Made by a program: the position numbers and the translations under genes
The notes under the pieces: generated by a model
Told to the model about the DNA's origin: nothing
What the model saw: the letters and a program-made list of their open reading frames with translations, nothing else
Database searches by the model: none
Origin: Deltaproteobacteria bacterium
GTDB lineage: Bacteria; Desulfobacterota; Syntrophia; Syntrophales; UBA2192
Direction: 5' to 3'
DNA: 5,394 bases
Assembly: GCA_026388445.1 (NCBI GenBank)
Contig: JAPLJU010000129.1
Coordinates: 1 to 5,394, forward strand
Shown here: positions 1-5,394 of the stretch, one piece after another
Position numbering within the stretch: position 1 is the stretch's first letter
Layout of the letters: every line of letters begins with the position of its first letter

Positions 1-1
1 G

Positions 2-1774
2 CCCCTCAAGGTTCTGCACCTCAACGCCTGGTTCGAGGAACGCTGGGCCTCATCGTGGCCTGAAGTGCTCCCCGCACCCGGGCTTCTGAGGCTCGCGACA
101 TGGCGCAACCTCGCCTTCAGGATACCCCCGCCGGAGCCGTTGATCCCGGATATCGCCCTTCACAAACTCCTGGACGATAACTACGGCATCATGATCCGCC
201 ACCAGCTCAACCCGGCAGCCGGAGGCGCCTCCACGCCGCTGGTCGCCTGGCGGCAGGAAATGAGCGCAGCCTTCCAGAGAGACCTTACTGAAAGAGGTTA
301 CTTCCACCCGGCCGAACTGCCGCTTCGCATCACGAGGGCGCTGACAACCGATCGGGGCGGCCTTCCCGGAGAAATCAGGCTTCTCGGTTTCGAATCTCCC
401 GCACCGGTGGAGGTGGAACTCTTTGAAGCACTGCGAAAATGCGCGACGCTGACGTCCGAAGAGGAACAAAAGCGGGGGCCGGGACGCCTGGAAGCCTTTC
501 GCCTCCCCACACCGGAGCAGGAGGTCCTCTATCTTCTGGAAAGGATTTTGGAGGACGCCCAGGATCTCCCCCTTCATCGAATCGGCGTCGTGGCCCCCAA
601 TCTCGAAGAGTACACACCCCTCCTGGAGCGGGGCCTGAGAGACATCGAGGGCACCCCGCCGCCGGATGAGTCTTTCTTTTACAACCTGACACTGGGACAA
701 TCCCTCCTCGACTTCCCCCTGGTCAGGGCCGGTTTGCTCCCGTTGCGTTTTGTGGCGGAGGAAGAGAAAAGGGAGCTCTTTCTTGCCCTGTTGCTGAGTC
801 CCTTCTACGGCCACTGGAAAGGAGTCCGTCAGGAGATTGCGAGAGCAGACCGGATCTGGCGGGAGACAGCCACCGAAAGCGGGCTCTCTGAGCTCCTGGC
901 GGCCACGATGAAGGCTCACCCCGCCCTCCATGAAAAAATCCTCCGGGACGGCGCATCGCGGCTCCTCGATTTCTGCCGTCAGCCCTTCAGCGAAATCAAG
1001 ACGGTCAGGGCGTGGATCGCATCGCTCGAATCCCTCTGGTCGGCGCTTTCCTTCCCGGTGCGCTCCGACGAGCGGGACCAAATCGCCTGGCGGCATCTCA
1101 TCGAAATCCTCTCAGACTTTCAGGCCCACCTCTCGGAGGTCCGTATGGACGGATTCGAATTCCTATCATGGCTCAGGCACATCCTTCGGGAAACGCCATC
1201 CCGGGAGAGCGCATCCGAGGAGGCCGGCATACAGTTCCTCGGTCTCATCGAGTCACGGGGGCTCGACTTTGACAGGCTTTACGTGCTCGGTATGACGGAC
1301 CGGGGCCTTCCCCAACCGGTACGGCCCCTGCCTTTTCTGGACGGCCGGGAACGCCTGGTCGTTCTTGGCGGCACACCGGAGAGCCAGTACGCATTCGCGG
1401 AAAGGGCCTATTCCCATATCCTTTCTCTCGCGCCCAGAATCAAGATCCCCTCTCGAGACATCGACCCATACCCCGGCCTTATTTTTACGGCCTCAAGCCG
1501 GAATCGAAAGATCCCGATGCACTCCCGGCCGACCGACGGCTTCTCCCTCAGGGGCTTTCGGTCGCGGAGGTTCAAGCCCTCCTTTCCTGTCCCTTCCGAT
1601 ATTTCGCCGAAATCCTCCTCGGGATCCAGCCGCTCGAGGAAGCAGGCCCCCCCGTCACGCCGCGTGAACGCGGCACGCGTATTCACCGTGCTCTGCATTC
1701 CTTCACCAGAAAGCTCCGGGAAAAAAAGCTCGACTTCAGGGCGGACCCTAAAAGGCTTTTTGCGATCCTCGTGA
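2..1774 (+). CDS. AddB-like helicase-nuclease subunit, 5'-truncated front part (frame breaks near 1474)
   Basis: This is the front part of an AddB-like protein that should pair with the AddA-like helicase downstream to resect double-strand DNA breaks in the cytoplasm. The frame is open from the first base pair of the window with no start codon, so the N-terminus is missing. The visible start (VLHLNAWFEERW) resembles a segment near the N-terminus of the 'probable DNA repair protein' family TIGR03623, an AddB relative of about 900 residues, so perhaps only some tens of residues are lost. Counting from base 2, family-like blocks are RLLGF near 125, PTPEQEVLYLLERIL near 170, IGVVAPN at 194-200, NLTLGQ at 228-233, and IQFLGLIESRGLDFDRLYVL at 410-429 followed by GMTDRGLP. 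The last block is a degenerate version of UvrD motif V. No ATPase motif is visible in this part, which fits AddB's inactive helicase body. After about residue 491 the reading becomes Ser/Arg-rich and unrelated to the family until the stop at 1772-1774. The true protein continues in the -1 frame (next entry). Family assignment is from memory of the family pattern. Confidence 0.85.
   Translation, partial: PLKVLHLNAWFEERWASSWPEVLPAPGLLRLATWRNLAFRIPPPEPLIPDIALHKLLDDNYGIMIRHQLNPAAGGASTPLVAWRQEMSAAFQRDLTERGYFHPAELPLRITRALTTDRGGLPGEIRLLGFESPAPVEVELFEALRKCATLTSEEEQKRGPGRLEAFRLPTPEQEVLYLLERILEDAQDLPLHRIGVVAPNLEEYTPLLERGLRDIEGTPPPDESFFYNLTLGQSLLDFPLVRAGLLPLRFVAEEEKRELFLALLLSPFYGHWKGVRQEIARADRIWRETATESGLSELLAATMKAHPALHEKILRDGASRLLDFCRQPFSEIKTVRAWIASLESLWSALSFPVRSDERDQIAWRHLIEILSDFQAHLSEVRMDGFEFLSWLRHILRETPSRESASEEAGIQFLGLIESRGLDFDRLYVLGMTDRGLPQPVRPLPFLDGRERLVVLGGTPESQYAFAERAYSHILSLAPRIKIPSRDIDPYPGLIFTASSRNRKIPMHSRPTDGFSLRGFRSRRFKPSFPVPSDISPKSSSGSSRSRKQAPPSRRVNAARVFTVLCIPSPESSGKKSSTSGRTLKGFLRSS
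1465..1486 (+). other. Apparent one-base frameshift in the AddB-like gene
   Basis: Family-like protein sequence is read in one frame up to about AYSHILSLAPRIKI (near 1446), and in the -1 frame from at least LSVAEVQALLSCPF (1558 on). One missing base, or two extra bases, explains this. Restoring a C in the CCCC run at 1471-1474 gives DPYPRPYFYGLKPE, and restoring a T in the TTTTT run at 1482-1486 gives DPYPGLIFYGLKPE. Both read naturally, so the exact base is not resolved. A loss in the earlier CCCC at 1447-1450 is possible but gives a less natural join. Short homopolymers are typical places for sequencing errors, and the motifs on both sides are intact, so an error or a very recent mutation is more likely than an old pseudogene. 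Confidence 0.8.
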
Positions 1775-2463
1775 CCTGTGTGGATGAGGCCCTCGAGGAC
1801 GTCCGGGGGAAGCCCGAGTGGGACATCGAGCGGCGTCTCTGGCTCGGCGAAGAATCCGGGGTCGGAAAAAAGCCGCCGGGGCTCCTCTCTGTCTGGCTGG
1901 AGGCCGAGATGGAGCACCTCTCCGAGGGCTGGAAAATCCTTCAGGAGGAGATGAGGTTTCAAAAACTGAAGGGCAAAGACTGGCCCTTCGAAGTCCGGGG
2001 GAGGATGGACCGTGTGGATGCCCACGACACGAAGGGACTCATCGTCTGGGACTACAAAACAGGGAACCCCCCGAGGACCAAGGAGGTCCTGGAACAATTC
2101 AAGGAGGCGCAATTGCCCCTTTATCTGCTGGCGCTCCGCAAGGGGATACTTTCCTCAGCCGCCCTGTCCGCAGAGGGCAAAGGCCTTTCGGCCGGATACA
2201 TCCGCCTGAAATCGGCAGGGAAGATCAGGATGACCCCCCTGGGCGCAAAGGGATTTTCCTGGGAAGGGTGTCTTGACCGCTGGGAACGAACGATCGCCAC
2301 GCTCGGCAACCTCCTGAGGGGAAACGATTTCCCGGCAAAACCCTACCCCGTCTCCGCCCCCGGTGTGGAAGCCGATTGTCTTTCATGCGTCTTCGTGACG
2401 CTCTGCGAAAAAGGGGTCACCGGCGAATGGGGGGCGCGCGAGGAGGAAGAGGATGAAGAGTGA
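1474..2463 (+). CDS. AddB-like subunit, C-terminal PD-(D/E)XK nuclease domain with Fe-S cysteines (continuation in -1 frame)
   Basis: This is the second part of the same AddB-like gene, 329 residues in the -1 frame relative to the front part. It carries a complete RecB/AddB-type nuclease domain, which would cut one DNA strand during end resection. Visible elements in order are SVAEVQALLSCPFRYFAE (Cys codon at 1588), RGTRIH (His at 1684), GRMDRVD (metal-binding Asp at 2008), VWDYKTG (Asp 2050, Lys 2056), QLPLY (2110-2124) and CLSC-x5-C (Cys at 2377, 2386, 2404). The Cys at 1588 plus the C-x2-C-x5-C group match the four ligands of the [4Fe-4S] 'iron staple' known from AddB. The frame is open from 1273 to the TGA at 2461-2463. 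It has no ATG, GTG or TTG before GTG 1771, so it cannot start independently with its first Cys and His included. Joined to the front part by restoring one base, the protein is about 820 residues plus the missing N-terminus, close to the family length. The start given is the likely junction, not a start codon. The acidic tail (EEEEDEE) overlaps the AddA-like start. Confidence 0.87.
   Translation, partial: RPYFYGLKPESKDPDALPADRRLLPQGLSVAEVQALLSCPFRYFAEILLGIQPLEEAGPPVTPRERGTRIHRALHSFTRKLREKKLDFRADPKRLFAILVTCVDEALEDVRGKPEWDIERRLWLGEESGVGKKPPGLLSVWLEAEMEHLSEGWKILQEEMRFQKLKGKDWPFEVRGRMDRVDAHDTKGLIVWDYKTGNPPRTKEVLEQFKEAQLPLYLLALRKGILSSAALSAEGKGLSAGYIRLKSAGKIRMTPLGAKGFSWEGCLDRWERTIATLGNLLRGNDFPAKPYPVSAPGVEADCLSCVFVTLCEKGVTGEWGAREEEEDEE
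2441..2446 (+). promoter_or_regulatory. Shine-Dalgarno site for the AddA-like gene
   Basis: AGGAGG lies six bases upstream of the ATG at 2453, inside the last codons of the AddB-like gene. It is a near-perfect anti-16S match at good spacing and fixes the start of the AddA-like gene. Because it sits in translated sequence and the two genes overlap by 11 bp (2453-2463), ribosomes ending the first gene are well placed to begin the second, which would help make the two subunits in matched amounts. Confidence 0.85.
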
Positions 2464-5394
2464 ACTCCCCGATAGCATCAGACGTCAGGCGGCCCTCGAC
2501 ACGCTGCAGAGTCATCACGTGGAAGCACCCGCAGGCTCGGGGAAAACACTGCTGCTCATCATGCGGTTCCTCAAGCTCCTCGGCGAGGTTCACCACCCGA
2601 GAGAAATCATCGCGCTCACCTTCACGGACAAGGCGGCCGGCGAAATGCGCGACCGGGTCATACGATATCTCAAGATGGCCCGGGATTCGATGACGCCCTC
2701 CAGTGACCTTGAGGCCAGGATTCTCGAACTCGCCGCAAAGGCCCTGAAAAAACAGGAGCGCTTCCGTCATAGCCTGACCTCCGCGAGTGGCCTCAACGTG
2801 ATGACCTTCCACAGCTTCTGCTACTACCTCGTAAAGAGGGCACCCCTGGAAGCAGGCCTGTCACCCGACTGCGAGATCCTCGGCGAGGAGGATCTGCCGA
2901 TCTTCATCGATGAGATCGTCCAGCAGGTGATGAAACAGTTGCTCGAACAGCCGAAGGACCAGCCGGAGCGGAAAGCCCTGGAAAGCAGGCTGCTGGCGCA
3001 CAATAATGTCTGGCGGGGGCTATCGGAGGAACTGAAGGCGGTGATCGCGAGCCGGGACCGCTTCGAGGACCTCATCCGTGAGATCAAAGAGCCCTCTGCT
3101 TCAACCGTCCTCGACGCCCTGCAAAGAAGGCTGAGAGTGACGGTGGAGGCGTCCCTCGCAAACCTCTCGAAAGCCTTTCACTCAAGCGACCTGGGTAACA
3201 ACTGGGCGTCTTTCATCGACCACCTGAATTCCCGGTCAGCAAAGATCTGCGAGCACCTTCCGCTATCCCTGCCGGGAACCGGCTGGGAATCACTGCCGGC
3301 GTGGAAACACCTGGCCGAATCCCTTCTCACCAGGGCGGGAACCCCGAGAAAATCCTTCGGCCCTGCCAGCGGTTTCTACAGCGGCTTCGGCAAAACCCCC
3401 TGGGGGGACTTGATCAGTCGCCTCGAGGGGGAAGTCAGGCTCATGCTCCACGAGGTTCGCTCCCTTCCCGACAGGAATGATGAACCCACGGACGTGGAGG
3501 CCCTCAAGGACTTCATCCTCCTCTCCGCTCTTTGCATTGCCGCCTTCAATCAGGCCTGCGATAAGCGGCATGTCATGGACTTCATCGGCCTGGAGAACGC
3601 GGCGCTTCGTATCCTCAGGGAGGACCCTCCGACGGATCTTCACCTCCATCTCGATTTCCGGGTCAGGCACCTTCTCGTCGATGAATTCCAGGACACGAGC
3701 CGTAACCAGTGGGAACTCATCAAGCGGCTCTGCAGCGGCTGGGAGCCCGGTGACGGCCGCACGATCTTCATCGTCGGTGACCCCAAGCAATCCATCTACG
3801 CGTTCCGCAAGGCCGAGGTCCGACTCTTCATGGAAGCCAGGGACGGACTTCCCCTGCCCGGCCAGGGACGACTTCCCCTCACATCCCTTCTGTTGACAAC
3901 CAACTTCCGCTCCCGCGAGGGCTTGATCGACTGGTGCAACGGTCTCTTCGGAAATACGGTGATGATTCATCCCAACGCCGATGCCGATGAGGTTCCCTTC
4001 AGCGCCTCAGTCCCCGCGCCGGGGACCGTGAGGGAGGGAACGATCTCCCTGAACCTCTTCACCGGCGATGTGGAGAAATCCAGGGCGAACGAAGCAAAGT
4101 GGCTTGCCCGGGAAGTAAGGCGGGTCCTCACGGAAACGGATGGGAGGAAATCCCTGGCCATCCTGCTCTTCACGAGAAACCGTCTTCACCGCTATCTCCA
4201 GGGCTTCAAGGAAGAAAACATCCTCCTGCAGGTCAAAGAGGGGCTCCTCCTCGCGGAGCGGCCGGAGGTCCTGCACCTGTTGCAGATCGCGCGTGTCATA
4301 GCGCGGCCCCATGACGACCTGGCATGGGCTTCCCTGACCCGCTCACCCTGGAACTGGTTCGGGAAAAACTTCCTCCACACGGCGTCCCTTAAGGACGCCG
4401 TCGGCTGGCGGGACAAAATCCTCACAGCCGCAGAGGAATACCCGGAGATGACCGCCCTGCGCAGGGCGATTGACCACGCACTCAAGAGGGGCGGAAGGGA
4501 TCCCCTCGGAATGGTCGTCAGGGACTTCTGGGAGATGCTTGACGGACCCAGGCTCACGGCCGCCCTGTACGGCATGGCGGGACTCGCAAACTGCCGCCGG
4601 TTCTTCCAGGTCCTGGAGGACGCCGAACAGGGCATCCCCCAGGAGACCCTGAACCGCCTGGAGTCGCGCCTTAAGAAGTTCTACGAGCCTGTTGATCCCA
4701 TGGCCGCCCGCTCGCCCGTCACGATGATGACCGTCCACGGGGCAAAGGGTCTGGAGTTTGACATCGTCTTCATCCCCTTCCTGGACTGGCGTCCCCTGTC
4801 GAGCGGGGGACAGGCCCCGCCGGCTTATCTTCTGGAGAGAATTCCCGGCACCTCGGGAGAATATCTCGTTGCCATGGGAACGGACCGCCGAACGGGCGAG
4901 CCGACACCCCTTTTTCAACTGCTGAAAAAATTTCAGCAGGATCGCCGGATGGGGGAAGCCAAACGCCTGTTTTACGTCGCGGCGACCCGCGCCAGGGAGG
5001 CCCTCTTCATGAGCGGCATTGCCGGCGTGAAGGACGACGCGCTCAGAGCGACGGGCGGAAGCCTCCTCGACTGGGTGATGGATCACGAAAAAATGACCGG
5101 CATTGCCCCGGCGGATATCAATAGACAACCGCGCGGAGGGATCCGGATCGCAGTCGATCCCGAGGTGACGACGGATCTCCCCCTGAGACCGGGGATCACC
5201 TTTGACTTGCCTGAGCCCCTCCCCTTCTATGCGGAGAAAATCCCCTATGCCCTCGAAAGCCCTTCAGCCCTGCACGGCGAAAAAGCCCTCCCACCGGAGG
5301 AAGAGGAGCAGCGTTCTTTGGAAAGCCCCGCTCTGGCGGCCCGCGGTATCGTCACGCACGGGATCCTGAACCGGATCATCGGCGGGGGACCCAT
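2453..5394 (+). CDS. AddA-like UvrD/REP-family helicase-nuclease subunit, 3'-truncated
   Basis: This is an ATP-dependent 3'-5' superfamily 1A helicase of the AddA/RecB type, the motor subunit that would unwind DNA from a break together with the AddB-like protein. The ATG at 2453 follows AGGAGG, and the frame stays open to the window end (980 residues visible). Motifs in order are Q-motif Gln12; Walker A APAGSGKT at 25-32 (Lys31); motif Ia LTFTDKAAGEM at 55-65; TFHSF at 118-122; Walker B/motif II DEFQDT at 410-415; motif III GDPKQSIYAFR at 442-452; motif IV NFRS at 484-487; motif V TVHGAKGLEFD at 760-770; and motif VI EAKRLFYVAATRAR at 835-848. All residues expected for ATP binding and hydrolysis are present. 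At 963-969, LAARGIVTHG resembles the first helix (RGxxxH) of the C-terminal RecB-like nuclease domain, whose catalytic Asp and DxK would lie beyond the window. AddA proteins commonly run 1100-1250 residues, so some 100-250 residues are missing. The long segments between Ib and II and between IV and V are the expected 1B and 2B regions. RecB is the alternative, but the AddB-like neighbour favours AddA. Confidence 0.95.
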   Translation, partial: MKSELPDSIRRQAALDTLQSHHVEAPAGSGKTLLLIMRFLKLLGEVHHPREIIALTFTDKAAGEMRDRVIRYLKMARDSMTPSSDLEARILELAAKALKKQERFRHSLTSASGLNVMTFHSFCYYLVKRAPLEAGLSPDCEILGEEDLPIFIDEIVQQVMKQLLEQPKDQPERKALESRLLAHNNVWRGLSEELKAVIASRDRFEDLIREIKEPSASTVLDALQRRLRVTVEASLANLSKAFHSSDLGNNWASFIDHLNSRSAKICEHLPLSLPGTGWESLPAWKHLAESLLTRAGTPRKSFGPASGFYSGFGKTPWGDLISRLEGEVRLMLHEVRSLPDRNDEPTDVEALKDFILLSALCIAAFNQACDKRHVMDFIGLENAALRILREDPPTDLHLHLDFRVRHLLVDEFQDTSRNQWELIKRLCSGWEPGDGRTIFIVGDPKQSIYAFRKAEVRLFMEARDGLPLPGQGRLPLTSLLLTTNFRSREGLIDWCNGLFGNTVMIHPNADADEVPFSASVPAPGTVREGTISLNLFTGDVEKSRANEAKWLAREVRRVLTETDGRKSLAILLFTRNRLHRYLQGFKEENILLQVKEGLLLAERPEVLHLLQIARVIARPHDDLAWASLTRSPWNWFGKNFLHTASLKDAVGWRDKILTAAEEYPEMTALRRAIDHALKRGGRDPLGMVVRDFWEMLDGPRLTAALYGMAGLANCRRFFQVLEDAEQGIPQETLNRLESRLKKFYEPVDPMAARSPVTMMTVHGAKGLEFDIVFIPFLDWRPLSSGGQAPPAYLLERIPGTSGEYLVAMGTDRRTGEPTPLFQLLKKFQQDRRMGEAKRLFYVAATRAREALFMSGIAGVKDDALRATGGSLLDWVMDHEKMTGIAPADINRQPRGGIRIAVDPEVTTDLPLRPGITFDLPEPLPFYAEKIPYALESPSALHGEKALPPEEEEQRSLESPALAARGIVTHGILNRIIGGGP

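Noticed and set aside
1..64. A possible gene start or promoter near the left edge, with GTG at 65 as start codon.
   Set aside because: The frame is open to the window edge and the residues before 65 (LNAWFEERW) look like family sequence. There is no Shine-Dalgarno sequence before GTG 65, so the gene begins outside the window.
50..1096. A long open frame on the minus strand (348 codons) opposite the AddB-like gene.
   Set aside because: It lies fully antisense to sequence with clear family motifs, its translation has no recognisable domain, and long antisense frames are common in GC-rich coding DNA. The same holds for minus-strand frames at 1408-2112, 3290-3970 and 4343-5128.
439..1295. Plus-strand open frames at 439-669, 930-1295 and 1012-1272 in alternative frames.
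   Set aside because: Their translations are rich in Arg, Ser, Pro and Gly with no motif, typical of out-of-frame reading of GC-rich genes, and they overlap the well-supported AddB-like frame.
1647..1653. A C7 run that forms a C-CCC-CCG heptamer in the first frame, which could in principle support programmed -1 frameshifting into the nuclease frame.
   Set aside because: The direction is right, but the nuclease frame already matches the family upstream of it (LSVAEVQALLSCPFRYFAE, 1558-1611), including the first Fe-S cysteine. Slipping at 1647 would replace that segment with unrelated Ser/Arg-rich sequence. I saw no obvious downstream stimulatory hairpin.
3396..3407. A CCCCC-T-GGGGGG palindrome inside the AddA-like gene.
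   Set aside because: It has no usable loop and no T-tract, and it encodes ordinary in-frame residues (TPWGD). It is neither a terminator nor a plausible regulatory hairpin.

Overview
The window holds two tightly packed genes on the + strand and no intergenic space. Together they look like an AddAB-type helicase-nuclease, the functional counterpart of RecBCD that processes double-strand DNA ends before RecA loading. Both genes run off the window: the first lacks its 5' end and the second lacks its 3' end. By eye the DNA is fairly GC-rich (about 60%), with many codons ending in C or G. The gene order (AddB-like then AddA-like) and the AddB-like protein's resemblance to the 'probable DNA repair protein' family (TIGR03623) suggest a proteobacterium or a Desulfobacterota-type (former Deltaproteobacteria) genome. 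That placement is an impression, not a demonstration.

Region 1 (2-2463) encodes the AddB-like subunit. It has a degenerate, helicase-like N-terminal body read in one frame (2 to about 1474). Its C-terminal PD-(D/E)XK nuclease domain is read in the -1 frame (about 1474 to 2463). The nuclease domain looks intact: RGxxxH helix, GRMDRVD, DYKTG, QLPLY, and four cysteines spaced as in the AddB iron-sulfur 'staple'. The two halves belong to one protein but are separated by a one-base frame discontinuity at roughly 1465-1486. This is either a sequencing or assembly error or a genuine inactivating mutation.

Region 2 (2453-5394) encodes the AddA-like subunit, a UvrD/REP superfamily 1A helicase. Every hallmark motif from the Q motif to motif VI is visible, and the window ends at the first helix of a C-terminal RecB-like nuclease domain. 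Its ATG overlaps the end of the AddB-like gene by 11 bp and has a strong AGGAGG Shine-Dalgarno sequence inside that gene. The two subunits are therefore almost certainly co-transcribed and probably translationally coupled, as expected for partners in one complex.

I see no tRNA, rRNA, mobile element, CRISPR array, promoter or terminator. I found no sign of a new biological system. The most notable points are the frame break in the AddB-like gene, with its misleading GTGA junction, and the preserved Fe-S nuclease signature downstream of it.
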